Source: Vagococcus vulneris (GTDB taxonomy: Bacteria; Bacillota; Bacilli; Lactobacillales; Vagococcaceae). Taken from it: DNA of 40,597 nt. Below the pieces are notes generated by a model, which worked only from the letters and a program-made list of their open reading frames with translations, did not search any database and had not been told where the DNA came from. The stretch's first letter is position 1. The number at the start of each line of letters is the position of its first letter. Positions 17,475-26,073 of this stretch are shown piece after piece. Location: NCBI RefSeq assembly GCF_003950515.1, contig NZ_NGJS01000018.1:1-40597 (forward strand), read 5' to 3'. The translations under genes were made by a program, and so were the position numbers.

Positions 17475-17888
17475 ATTAGTAAAAATCTCCTTTGTTCTAT
17501 GTAAGTTTTAGTTTTTCATTTATTATTGTCTCAATCGACTGTCATAACTTTACCACCTAATAATATTTCATAGGTAAAGAAAAAATGATATTCCATGACA
17601 ATCTACCTCGTTTTTTGTCATATTCATTTGATTTAAGTTACAAATTTAATTTTTGTCATAATTGACCCATAAACGGATACGTTTCTTTTAACGTTCATTT
17701 ACAATGATATAATGTTCTATATTGCGTGTTTTTGTTTAATAATATATATTTTTTTGTTATTCAAGAGATTATTGAGATTAATTTTTTTATTACATGCATT
17801 ACTCTTATTTCAGAATAGACATCTTTTTGAATTATAAAATTTTCAACTATCTGGATATTTTAATAAACTTTCTTATAAAAAAAGAAGC
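17475..17888. other. Intergenic region upstream of the LysM gene with TATGACA repeats
   Basis: About 410 bases without a gene. It should hold the LysM promoter. TTTTTGTCATA occurs at 17612-17622 and 17650-17660 (38 bases apart), and TGTCATAA again near 17538. On the LysM coding strand these read TATGACA. They could be binding sites of an envelope regulator; no exact match to a box I know. Confidence 0.4.
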
Positions 17889-17915
17889 AGCAGATATTAA
17901 AAACTAATATCTGCT
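17889..17915 (-). terminator. Rho-independent terminator of the scrA-glucosidase operon
   Basis: AGCAGATATTA at 17889-17899 pairs with TAATATCTGCT at 17905-17915 around a 5-base loop. On the minus strand GCTTC and then a T-run follow. It lies 7 bases past the glucosidase stop. Confidence 0.9.
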
Positions 17916-17922
17916 GTCTCTT

Positions 17923-19563
17923 CTATTTAGTTTTCTTCTTATATAGTACATAACTCTCATAAGGTTTCAATCGGCTAAATGAAACAGGTCTCTCATAATT
18001 TTGAATCAACACTTTATTATTTATCATCTTTTCCGGTAGCTCTAAATTATATTTTTGGATTTCATTAGAAAAATTGACTACAACCCATATTTCTTCCTCG
18101 GATGACGTTCTTTTATAAGCAAGGACATTGGAATTATTTGTTTCAACAATCTGATAATCACCAGTAATAATAACCTGGTAGTTTTTACGTAGTCTTATTA
18201 ATTGCTGATAGGTATAAAATAGTGATCCTTTATCTGCCAAAGCCGTACTAACATTAACTTCCTCAGAGACTGCTACTGGCAGCCAAGGTTTACCTGTCGT
18301 AAATCCGCCTTCATCACTTGTATCCCAAGGGACTGGATGACGTGCGTTGTCTCGTCCTTTGGCATTAATTGATTTCAACATATCCTCTTCTGAGTATCCC
18401 AGTTCTTTTCTCTCTTCGTACATTCGTCGACTTTCGATATCATCTACTTCATTAATAGAAGAAACTGGAAAATTAATCATACCAATTTCCTCACCTTGAT
18501 AAATATAAGGCGTGCCTTTCATAAAATACAAATAAATAGCTAGCATCTTACCACTCAGCACCCGATATTCTTTATCATTTCCCCACCTCGAAATAATCCT
18601 CGGTAAGTCATGATTATTCCAAAATAATGAATTCCAACCATAAGAATTTAATTCGATTTGCCACTTAGACAGAACCCCATGTAATTCTTGCGGGTCCAAT
18701 TCCTTCAAATCCCATTTTCTTTTATTAGGTTGTTTATCTAAATTAATATGCTCAAACTGAAAAACCATTGATAATTCATGTCTATCCCTACTCGAGTATA
18801 ATTTAGCTGTATCAGGCGTTGCGCCCCATGTCTCACCAACAGTCACAACATCATAATTGCCAAAGGTTTCTTTATTCATGTCTTGAATGTAATCATGCAG
18901 CTTTGGTCCATTTTTAGTGATTAATCTATCTGGTTCCTTTCCGATTAGATCAATCACATCTAAACGAAAACCGCCAATTCCTTTATCTAACCAAAAACGC
19001 ATCATTCTCCATATTTCTTGTCTTAACTCAGGATTTTCCCAGTTCAAATCTGGTTGTTTTTTGGAATGGAGATGTAAATAATACTCATCGATCTCTGATA
19101 CATAAGTCCACGCAGATCCACCAAAATTAGACTGCAATTCATTTGGCGGCAAGGCTCCTTGTCCTTTACGCCAAACATAAAAATCATGATACGGACTTAA
19201 AGCATCTGTCTTTGCTTCTTTAAACCACATATGTTCGTCCGATGTATGATTTACAACTAAATCCATTATAATTCTTATATGCCGTTTTTTTGCTTCAGCA
19301 ATTAATTGCTCCATATCTGTCATTTTACCGTATTCAGGTGAGATTGCCTCATAATCACTAATATCATATCCATTATCATCATTCGGTGATTTGTAAACTG
19401 GACTCAACCAGATAGCATCAACACCTAAATACGCTAGATAATCTAACCGCTGGATAATTCCTTGTAAATCACCGATACCATCCCCATTAGAATCTTGAAA
19501 ACTTCTTGGATAAATTTGATAAATGACTGCGGTTTTCCACCAATCAGATTGTTCCATTGTCAT
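17923..19563 (-). CDS. GH13 alpha-glucosidase (oligo-1,6-glucosidase type)
   Basis: A cytoplasmic retaining glucosidase of about 546 residues with the complete GH13 barrel. Numbering from the upstream in-frame GTG: start motif [15 protein letters not shown]; region I DLVVNH; nucleophile Asp205 in GFRLDVIDL; acid/base Glu247 in VGETWG; transition-state Asp322 in NNHD. Val206 after the nucleophile is typical of alpha-1,6-acting and trehalose-phosphate-type members rather than maltases. It overlaps the end of scrA by 20 bases and should be translated from the same message. It may split isomaltose-type sugars or a phosphorylated sucrose isomer brought in by ScrA. GGTGGA (19568-19573) supports starts at 19563 or 19557; the GTG at 19572 has no ribosome site. 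GH13 assignment is firm, substrate uncertain. Confidence 0.9.
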   Translation of the reverse strand: MTMEQSDWWKTAVIYQIYPRSFQDSNGDGIGDLQGIIQRLDYLAYLGVDAIWLSPVYKSPNDDNGYDISDYEAISPEYGKMTDMEQLIAEAKKRHIRIIMDLVVNHTSDEHMWFKEAKTDALSPYHDFYVWRKGQGALPPNELQSNFGGSAWTYVSEIDEYYLHLHSKKQPDLNWENPELRQEIWRMMRFWLDKGIGGFRLDVIDLIGKEPDRLITKNGPKLHDYIQDMNKETFGNYDVVTVGETWGATPDTAKLYSSRDRHELSMVFQFEHINLDKQPNKRKWDLKELDPQELHGVLSKWQIELNSYGWNSLFWNNHDLPRIISRWGNDKEYRVLSGKMLAIYLYFMKGTPYIYQGEEIGMINFPVSSINEVDDIESRRMYEERKELGYSEEDMLKSINAKGRDNARHPVPWDTSDEGGFTTGKPWLPVAVSEEVNVSTALADKGSLFYTYQQLIRLRKNYQVIITGDYQIVETNNSNVLAYKRTSSEEEIWVVVNFSNEIQKYNLELPEKMINNKVLIQNYERPVSFSRLKPYESYVLYKKKTK

Positions 19564-21511
19564 CACTTCCACCTATAATTATCGCTGTATCTCCAGCTTT
19601 AACTTCAGATTTTTGTACCAAACGAATCTCATCATAACTTGCTGAATTAGTTACTACCATTATGACAGTTGTGTCAAATCCAGCAGCTGCAATCTTTTTA
19701 CGATCAAAACTCCCTAATTTGTCACCCTTTTCAATCATTTGTCCTTGAATAACACTGCCATCAAAATACTGACCATTTAATTCTACAGTATCTATTCCTA
19801 CATGTATCAGCACTTCAATACCTGTGTTTGATTTCAGACCAAAAGCGTGTTTTGTTTCATAATAAACAGTCAGTTCACCTGATATCGGTGCGTATAAATC
19901 ATCACTTTCAGGTGTAATACCGATACCGTCACCCATCATTCCTGTTGAAAAAACCGGATCATTAACATCAGATAATGAGATAATTTGACCAGTTATCGGA
20001 ACATCTATTGTCTCAGTCGATTCACCGACAACTGGTGAAACAATACCATCATTGCTCTTAATTTCTACCGTCTCTAACGTGTCACCCTCAATAGCAAAGA
20101 CATTCTTCTTTTTTGCATAGGCTACAGTAAAAATAAAACTTAAAACTAAACTTAACAACCCAGAGAAAATAAAGACGGGAATTGATTTTGGTGAAATAGA
20201 AATAAATCCAATAACACCCGCAGGCCCCATAGCAACAGCTAAAACTTTAAATAAACCAATAACTGCACTTGCAATTGCTGAGGCAATCATTGCGCAAAAG
20301 AATGGGAACTTTAATTTTAAGTTTACACCGAAAATAGCTGGTTCTGTAATACCAAGTAATGCCGATAAACTTGCTGAAGCTGATAAGCTCTTTTGTTTCT
20401 CATTTTTTGTCATAAAGAAAACTGCTAGACATGCGGCACCCTGTGCAATATTTGCCATAGATGCTACTGGAAAAATAAACGAACCGCCCGTTTTTGCGAT
20501 ATCTGCTAACAGCGTTGTTTCAATAGCAGGGAATGTCTGGTGAAGACCTGTAATAACAATCGGTGAATAAAATAAACCAAAGATACCCAGGCCTATTGCA
20601 CCAGTTGTATCATATAACCAAACTAAACCGCTGGTCAGACCATCTGAAACGGCACGCATTGCCGGACCTACTAAAATAAATGTTAAAAATCCTGTAATAA
20701 TCAAGGCCAGCATGGGAGTAAATGTAAAATCAAATGCTTTTGAAATCCGTTTATGGAAGAACTTCTCTAAATTCGCTAGAATCCAAGCAACTGCGACGAT
20801 TGGTAAAACTGATCCTTGATACCCTGCTTGTGCAACATTTAAACCAAAAATATTCCAAAACGGCATTGAACCGTCTGCCATTGCATTTGCCACACCATAT
20901 CCATTTACTAAATCGGGCATAACCATCGCCATACCTATTGCAGCACCTAAATATGGATTCCCGCCAAATCGTTTTGTCGCTGAGAAACCTACTAAAATAG
21001 GTAAAAATGCAAACGGCGCAGAAGCAAGTAAATTAATAATACTTGTTAAATCTTTGAACGCAGGAAACATCTCAACAACTGATTGAGGTCCAAATAAGTT
21101 TTGAGATGTTAAGACATTGTTTATTGCCATCAACAGACCGCCAGCAACTAACGCTGGTATTATCGGTACAAATATATCTGATAATACTTTAACAACTGAC
21201 ATAACAGGATTTGTTTTTCCATTGTTTCTAGCTGCTTCTTTAATATCTTCTGTTGACGCTTCTTTTATATGTGCCATTTTTGTCAATTCTTTATAAACAT
21301 AATCAACATCACCAGGACCGATAATAATTTGAAATTGACCATTTGCTTCAAAGGTCCCCTTAACATCGTCTATATTATCAAGTGCTGCATGATCTACTTT
21401 TTTTGGATCTTTCAATACAAGCCGCAAACGAGTAGCACAATGCGCTGCTGCCTGTATATTATCCTTTCCTATTGCCTGATACACTTGTTCAGCCACTTTT
21501 TTATGATTCAT
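19544..21511 (-). CDS. scrA: Sucrose-type PTS permease, EIIBCA fusion
   Basis: A 655-residue membrane permease that takes up and phosphorylates a disaccharide, most likely sucrose to sucrose-6-phosphate. Domain order: EIIB (about 1-90) with phosphocysteine Cys25 in [14 protein letters not shown] (about 105-465) with ten or so hydrophobic segments; EIIA of the glucose (Crr) type (about 500-640) with His near residue 570 in [11 protein letters not shown]. All phosphorylation sites are present. Sucrose is inferred from divergence with a sucrose-6-phosphate hydrolase and a LacI regulator; trehalose- or beta-glucoside-type relatives have the same layout. GGAGGGG, 5 bases before the ATG, sets the start. 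Promoter, operator and cre-like site are all in the short divergent gap. Confidence 0.92.
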   Translation of the reverse strand: MNHKKVAEQVYQAIGKDNIQAAAHCATRLRLVLKDPKKVDHAALDNIDDVKGTFEANGQFQIIIGPGDVDYVYKELTKMAHIKEASTEDIKEAARNNGKTNPVMSVVKVLSDIFVPIIPALVAGGLLMAINNVLTSQNLFGPQSVVEMFPAFKDLTSIINLLASAPFAFLPILVGFSATKRFGGNPYLGAAIGMAMVMPDLVNGYGVANAMADGSMPFWNIFGLNVAQAGYQGSVLPIVAVAWILANLEKFFHKRISKAFDFTFTPMLALIITGFLTFILVGPAMRAVSDGLTSGLVWLYDTTGAIGLGIFGLFYSPIVITGLHQTFPAIETTLLADIAKTGGSFIFPVASMANIAQGAACLAVFFMTKNEKQKSLSASASLSALLGITEPAIFGVNLKLKFPFFCAMIASAIASAVIGLFKVLAVAMGPAGVIGFISISPKSIPVFIFSGLLSLVLSFIFTVAYAKKKNVFAIEGDTLETVEIKSNDGIVSPVVGESTETIDVPITGQIISLSDVNDPVFSTGMMGDGIGITPESDDLYAPISGELTVYYETKHAFGLKSNTGIEVLIHVGIDTVELNGQYFDGSVIQGQMIEKGDKLGSFDRKKIAAAGFDTTVIMVVTNSASYDEIRLVQKSEVKAGDTAIIIGGSDDNGTI

Positions 21512-21523
21512 TTTAACCCCTCC

Positions 21524-21538
21524 ATGAAATCGTTTTAT
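21524..21538. promoter_or_regulatory. cre-like site at the scrA transcription start
   Basis: ATGAAATCGTTTTAT matches the CcpA site consensus WTGNAANCGNWNNCW except at position 14. It lies just downstream of the scrA -10 box (21545-21550), covering the expected +1. CcpA bound there would block scrA in the presence of glucose. Found by eye. Confidence 0.6.
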
Positions 21539-21544
21539 ATCTCT

Positions 21545-21572
21545 ATAATAAATCTTTTTTTCAAAATGTCAA
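21545..21572 (-). promoter_or_regulatory. scrA promoter
   Basis: On the minus strand a perfect TTGACA (21567-21572) and TATTAT (21545-21550), with a 16-base spacer. The -35 box lies inside the left operator (21567-21582), so repressor binding would exclude RNA polymerase. Confidence 0.75.
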
Positions 21573-21582
21573 ACGTTTATCA
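21567..21582. promoter_or_regulatory. ScrR operator O1 (scrA side)
   Basis: TGTCAAACGTTTATCA; read on the minus strand TGATAAACGTTTGACA. It is a LacI-family-style palindrome with a central CG. Thirteen of 16 bases match the second site at 21645-21660 when O1 is read on the minus strand. ScrR is encoded just downstream of scrB. Confidence 0.75.
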
Positions 21583-21644
21583 AATATTTTTGTATATTTT
21601 TTTATCAACCACTTACAATACAAATGAAAAAGCTTTTTTCTGAT

Positions 21645-21660
21645 TGTTATACGTTTGACA
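21645..21660. promoter_or_regulatory. ScrR operator O2 (scrB side)
   Basis: TGTTATACGTTTGACA. It shares the conserved half CGTTTGACA with O1 and covers the -35 box of the scrB promoter. Centres of O1 and O2 are 78 bases apart, which would allow looping or independent repression of both arms. Confidence 0.75.
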
Positions 21661-21683
21661 TAAAAATAGTTAAGCGCTATTAT
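21655..21683 (+). promoter_or_regulatory. scrB-scrR promoter
   Basis: Perfect TTGACA at 21655-21660 and TATTAT at 21678-21683 with a 17-base spacer. Inside the spacer is a small GCGC-centred palindrome. The scrB ATG follows about 30 bases after the expected start of transcription. Confidence 0.8.
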
Positions 21684-21717
21684 TAAAACAAATACTTCAT
21701 GAAAAGAGGAAATACTG

Positions 21718-23208
21718 ATGAGACTTGTTACGCATTGGACAACCGACTTACGCTATAAAAAATACGACGAATGGTCTAAGGATTACTATTATTTTTTAAA
21801 ACAATCTGTTTCAAATTCAGAATGGCGTTTGTCCTACCACATTCAGCCATTGACTGGTCTATTGAATGATCCCAACGGATTCTCTTTCTTTAATAATCGT
21901 TGGCATTTATTTTATCAAAGCTATCCTTATGGACCTGTTCACGGAATTAAATCATGGCACCATTTAACTTCGACTGACTTAGTTCATTGGATTGATGAAA
22001 ACGAGCACTTGCTTCCTGATTCAAATTATGACAGTCACGGTGTTTATTCAGGTTCTGCCATTCTCGTCGATCAAAATTTATTTATAGCCTATACTGGTAA
22101 TGTGAGAAATAAAGAGTGGGAACGAGAATCGTATCAGCTGGGCGCACTAATGAATAATGACGGCCAAATTACTAAGATTAGACAGCCGCTTATTACTGAA
22201 GCCCCAAACGGTTATACTTCCGAGTTTAGAGACCCTCAACTGATACAGTGCAAAGACGCTTATTATATTGTCATTGGTGCACAAAATAATCAATTACAAG
22301 GTAAAGTCTTAACATATAAAAGCACTGACTTGAAAAATTGGGAATGCTTAGGAGAATTAATATTTAGTGATCTTCCTTTAGGTTTCATGATTGAATGCCC
22401 AAACCTCGTTTTTATTGATGAGAAACCAGTTCTGCTATTTTGTCCTCAAGGATTGGACAGAAATATATGCTCTTACGATAATATTTATCCAAACTCTTAC
22501 GTCCTAGCTGAAGACTTTGATATTAGGAAAAATAAGCTTATCAATGTGTCTGCTCCTGTTAACTTAGATGAAGGTTTTGACGTTTATGCGACACAAGCGT
22601 TTAATGCCCCCGACGGTCGCGTACTATCGATTGGCTGGTTTGGTCTGCCAGAAATAACATATCCCACTGATAAATTTGGATGGGCACATTGCCTGACAAT
22701 TGTTAAAGAATTAATAATTGAAGATGATAAATTAATTCAAAGACCTGTTGCTGAAATGAAAGAATTACGAGAAACTTGTCATCCCTCATCTGGAGAATTA
22801 GATTCTTCGGCAACTAAACTATATCAAGTTGATAAAAATTGCTATGAACTAGAATTAAATTTTGAAGAAGGTGCAATAGGAACTCTTTCTTTATTTGCTA
22901 ATGAGAACCTTTCAAAAAAAATCGATATCGCCTTTGATACAAAAAATGGTAAAATGACAGTAAATCGAAAACTTGCCGGCGAAAGTTTTGCAACTGAATA
23001 TGGAACTGAAAGAATGGTTACCATTGATAAAGGACAGCTGTCCCTTCAAATATTCGTTGATGAATCAACTGTTGAAGTATTTATCAATCACGGTAAGAAG
23101 GTAGTCTCTTCTCGTGTTTTTCCAGGATCAAATCAGACAAATATCTTTTTACAAGGAAATCAAAAGCAATTCACCGGAAAATTATGGAAGCTAAATTCAA
23201 TAGAATAG
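21718..23208 (+). CDS. scrB: Sucrose-6-phosphate hydrolase (GH32)
   Basis: A 496-residue cytoplasmic GH32 beta-fructosidase that splits sucrose-6-phosphate into glucose-6-phosphate and fructose. Motifs: LLNDPNG with nucleophile Asp51; FRDP with Arg171/Asp172; ECPNL with acid/base Glu226; and a C-terminal beta-sandwich with IFVDESTVEVFINHG. Length is normal for ScrB. AGAGGAAA lies 5 bases before the ATG. It is the first gene of the plus-strand arm of the regulon, and scrR starts 11 bases after its stop. Confidence 0.95.
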   Translation: MRLVTHWTTDLRYKKYDEWSKDYYYFLKQSVSNSEWRLSYHIQPLTGLLNDPNGFSFFNNRWHLFYQSYPYGPVHGIKSWHHLTSTDLVHWIDENEHLLPDSNYDSHGVYSGSAILVDQNLFIAYTGNVRNKEWERESYQLGALMNNDGQITKIRQPLITEAPNGYTSEFRDPQLIQCKDAYYIVIGAQNNQLQGKVLTYKSTDLKNWECLGELIFSDLPLGFMIECPNLVFIDEKPVLLFCPQGLDRNICSYDNIYPNSYVLAEDFDIRKNKLINVSAPVNLDEGFDVYATQAFNAPDGRVLSIGWFGLPEITYPTDKFGWAHCLTIVKELIIEDDKLIQRPVAEMKELRETCHPSSGELDSSATKLYQVDKNCYELELNFEEGAIGTLSLFANENLSKKIDIAFDTKNGKMTVNRKLAGESFATEYGTERMVTIDKGQLSLQIFVDESTVEVFINHGKKVVSSRVFPGSNQTNIFLQGNQKQFTGKLWKLNSIE

Positions 23209-23219
23209 GAATAATACAA

Positions 23220-24203
23220 ATGGCAATAAAATTAACAGACGTAGCAAAAAAAGCAGGTGTATCACCCACAACTGTCTCTCGTGTCATCAATAACTACGGA
23301 TCACTTAGTCAAAAAACAATCGAAAAAGTTCATCAAGCAATGGAAGAACTGAATTATCAGCCCAATTCTCTGGCGCGCTCACTACAAGGTAAAAAGTCGC
23401 AACTTATTGGTTTAATTTTTCCAACAGTGGCTAATCCTTTTTTTGGTGAATTAGTCGAAAAAATTGAAGCCCAACTATTTGAACGCGGTTATAAATCTAT
23501 CTTATGCGACAGTGCAAACAATATCGAAAAAGAACGAAATTATATTAATATGCTAGTTGCTAATCAAGTGGATGGCATCATCGCGGGTGCCCATAACTTA
23601 GGCATTGAAGAATATGAAAATATGTCTTTACCTATCGTTTCCTTTGACCGTTTTTTAGCGAAGAAGATTCCTATTATCGGAAGCGATAATTTTCAAGGCG
23701 GATACTTAGCAACTGAAAACTTATACTTGCGGGGTTCTCAAAAATTAGCTATATTTACAGGATCACATGATTCAAACTCTCCCACTAACGACCGGTTGAA
23801 CGGATACTTGTCGTTTTTGAAAGAACATAATCTGAAAGCAAATATATTTCACTTGCAGTCAATGGCTCAATCAACTGCTTTAAAAAATTTAGAGATCAAA
23901 CGGATTTTGGAAAACTACACGTTTGACGGTGTTTTTTGTACAGATGATTTAACAGCTATTCTTGTCTTTAATCTTTGTCAAGAGTTAAATATTTCTGTTC
24001 CTAATGACCTTCGAATTATAGGATATGACGGAACTAAATTTATTCAAAATTATTTTCCGCAATTAACTACAATGGCTCAACCCATGACGGACTTTTCAAA
24101 TTTAATTGTAGACATCTTACTACAGCGAATTGATTCGCCAAATAGATTACTTGAACAAAATTACGTTTTACCAGTCAAACTAGTTCAAGGTAAGACAACA
24201 TAA
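23220..24203 (+). CDS. scrR: LacI-family sucrose regulon repressor
   Basis: A 327-residue repressor. The N-terminal helix-turn-helix reads KLTDVAKKAGVSPTTVSRVIN, followed by the hinge NYQPNSLARSLQGKKS and a periplasmic-binding-type effector domain (about 60-325). I chose the ATG at 23220: AGGA at 23207-23210 overlaps the scrB stop, and the product then starts MAIKLTDVA, right at the expected DNA-binding domain. An upstream in-frame ATG at 23184 would add 12 residues and overlap scrB. It probably represses both arms through O1 and O2; the inducer is unknown but is likely a phosphorylated sugar. A strong bidirectional terminator follows. Confidence 0.92.
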   Translation: MAIKLTDVAKKAGVSPTTVSRVINNYGSLSQKTIEKVHQAMEELNYQPNSLARSLQGKKSQLIGLIFPTVANPFFGELVEKIEAQLFERGYKSILCDSANNIEKERNYINMLVANQVDGIIAGAHNLGIEEYENMSLPIVSFDRFLAKKIPIIGSDNFQGGYLATENLYLRGSQKLAIFTGSHDSNSPTNDRLNGYLSFLKEHNLKANIFHLQSMAQSTALKNLEIKRILENYTFDGVFCTDDLTAILVFNLCQELNISVPNDLRIIGYDGTKFIQNYFPQLTTMAQPMTDFSNLIVDILLQRIDSPNRLLEQNYVLPVKLVQGKTT

Positions 24204-24234
24204 AAAAGCTATCGAAAATATCGATAGCTTTTTT
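24202..24234. terminator. Bidirectional terminator between scrR and the pseudouridine synthase gene
   Basis: AAAAAGCTATCGA pairs with TCGATAGCTTTTT (24221 onward) around a 5-base loop. T-runs on both strands serve the two convergent genes. Confidence 0.92.
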
Positions 24235-25184
24235 TATTTAGACATTTTTAAAAAAGATTTTGGTACTTTTGATCGAAATATCATTTGTTTTTTGGATATA
24301 GGATGCGTAAAGCTGATAGTAGTCGCATGAAGACCTAAGCGTTTTATCGGATTACTTGATGCTCCATATTTTTTATCTCCAGCTATTGGATGACCGATGT
24401 CTTCCATATGTACCCTTATCTGATTTTTTCGACCTGTTTCAAGGTTAACCTCTAACAAACTATATGAATCATTCGATCTTATCTTTTTATAATGAGTGAC
24501 TGCAAATTTTGCTTCAGGTCGTTCTGGACCCGAATGTACCTTAAACGTCTTACTCTCAGTCAACCATGACTTTATTGTCCCTTTTTCTTTTTTTACATCC
24601 CCTTCAACTAATGCTGTATACATTCGTTCCATTACAGCATCTTTCCAGTTATCTTGAAGCAACCTCTTAACTTTTTCACTTTTAGCAAATAACATGACAC
24701 CTGATGTATCACGATCCAGTCGATGAACAATAAATACTCGATTATTTGAATTATCCTGTTTAACGTACTGATTCAACTGCCAAATTGCCGTAGGTTCAAA
24801 CCCGTCATTAGTTGCAACAGATAAAATACCCGCATCTTTTTCAATAACTATCAAATCATTGTCTTCATATAAAATATGAAGACCGCTTAAAGAGTGCTCT
24901 TTCATCGCATTATGATTTGTTTGAACAGAAACCACTTGACCTTCTTCCAATGGAAAATTATGCTTAGTCGTTGATTTACCGTTAACTGTTACTTGACCAC
25001 GTGTCAAAATAGATTTTATAGAATTTCGACTGTGTCCCTTTAAGTTGGTTCTTAAAAAATCTAGTAATTCACCAGACTCGGTCACATGAAATTCGATTGG
25101 TCGAAATTTATTATTAGTTTCATTCGTTCGTGGGTATTTTTCAAATCCTTTTTTTTTCTTCTGTGAATACACTTTTTTTTTCAT
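24234..25184 (-). CDS. RluA-family pseudouridine synthase
   Basis: A 316-residue enzyme that converts uridine to pseudouridine in ribosomal RNA or other RNA. A very basic leader (about 1-28) is followed by an S4-like RNA-binding segment (about 38-88) and the catalytic domain with HRLDRDTSG (Asp157 as nucleophile) and the typical GRKNQIRVHM and HPIAGDKKYG motifs. This matches RluD-like proteins of Firmicutes; the exact target is not readable. AGGAG lies 7 bases before the ATG. Single-gene unit, probably housekeeping. Confidence 0.92.
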   Translation of the reverse strand: MKKKVYSQKKKKGFEKYPRTNETNNKFRPIEFHVTESGELLDFLRTNLKGHSRNSIKSILTRGQVTVNGKSTTKHNFPLEEGQVVSVQTNHNAMKEHSLSGLHILYEDNDLIVIEKDAGILSVATNDGFEPTAIWQLNQYVKQDNSNNRVFIVHRLDRDTSGVMLFAKSEKVKRLLQDNWKDAVMERMYTALVEGDVKKEKGTIKSWLTESKTFKVHSGPERPEAKFAVTHYKKIRSNDSYSLLEVNLETGRKNQIRVHMEDIGHPIAGDKKYGASSNPIKRLGLHATTISFTHPISKKQMIFRSKVPKSFLKMSK

Positions 25185-25274
25185 TACTTTCTCCTCTTAG
25201 CAGTTAATGCGTGTTATCCCTATAATTACGTCGTCCTTTACTTTACCACAAATAACAAAAAAACCATAAGAAAA

Positions 25275-25294
25275 CTCGTGTCCTCAAACACGAG
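25275..25294. terminator. Terminator after the UPF0173 hydrolase gene
   Basis: CTCGTGT at 25275-25281 pairs with ACACGAG at 25288-25294. A T-rich flank follows on both strands. It lies 11 bases past the hydrolase stop. Confidence 0.8.
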
Positions 25295-25305
25295 ATTTTT
25301 ATTAA

Positions 25306-25989
25306 TTAATAATTAATTGATTCTCCTACTGCTAATGCTTGACCAATCCCTACGGGCAAAAGTCTGACAAACTCTTCAGGATCTTGTTTAATTACAGGAA
25401 ACGTATTGTAATGAATTGGTACAACTGTCGATGCGCTGACTGCTGTACTAGCTTTTACAGCGTCAACAGGTCCCATTGTAAAATTATCACCAATTGGTAA
25501 AAATGCTAAATCTATATCAAAATCTTCACGAAGTAAAGTTAAATCACTAAAATATGCTGTGTCACCCGCATGATAGATTACTTTACCATCTATCTCAAGG
25601 ATAAATCCGGCCGGGTCTCCCATATAGACCATTGTATCTCCTGATTCATAGCCAGAACTATGCTGAGCAAACACCATTTTAACTCGTCCAAAAGGAAAAT
25701 CATAACTGCCGCCGATATTCAATGAATGTATCTTTTTAACCCCGAACTTATTCACAAAATGATTAATCTCCGGTATTGCGATTACTGTCGCTTGATTATT
25801 ATTTGCTAATTGAACAGTATCACCCAAATGATCACCATGACCATGTGTGACCAAAATATAATCTACTTTTACATCATCAACCGTTAGATCACTCAAAGGG
25901 TTTCCTGTAATAAACGGATCAATTAGCAAACGGTGATGATTATCCGTCTCAATAGCTACAGCAGAATGTCCATGATATGTTATTTTCAT
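25306..25989 (-). CDS. UPF0173-type metal-dependent hydrolase (MBL fold)
   Basis: A 227-residue metallo-beta-lactamase-fold protein, close to the usual length of the UPF0173 family. Metal ligands are visible: His49, His51, Asp53 and His54 in THGHGDHLGD, with later HAGDTAYF and PIHYNTFP motifs. The start MKITYHGHSA is the family's typical N-terminus. The physiological substrate of the family is not established. GGAGG precedes the ATG. It follows an ABC transporter operon on the same strand. Confidence 0.92.
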   Translation of the reverse strand: MKITYHGHSAVAIETDNHHRLLIDPFITGNPLSDLTVDDVKVDYILVTHGHGDHLGDTVQLANNNQATVIAIPEINHFVNKFGVKKIHSLNIGGSYDFPFGRVKMVFAQHSSGYESGDTMVYMGDPAGFILEIDGKVIYHAGDTAYFSDLTLLREDFDIDLAFLPIGDNFTMGPVDAVKASTAVSASTVVPIHYNTFPVIKQDPEEFVRLLPVGIGQALAVGESINY

Positions 25990-26073
25990 AAAAAGACCTC
26001 CATTAATGATAATATATTTTCATTAAGTGTAACGTAATTTGAAGTAACATTCAAAACAAAGAGACTTCATTGT

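Noticed and set aside
21269-21643. Plus-strand 124-codon open frame over the scrA start
   Set aside because: It runs through the scrA promoter and operator on the opposite strand and has no ribosome site; Phe/Ile/Tyr/Cys-rich composition is that of a shadow frame.
23184-23219. Longer scrR start at 23184
   Set aside because: It overlaps scrB and lacks a ribosome site; the ATG at 23220 has AGGA at proper distance and begins directly at the LacI DNA-binding domain.
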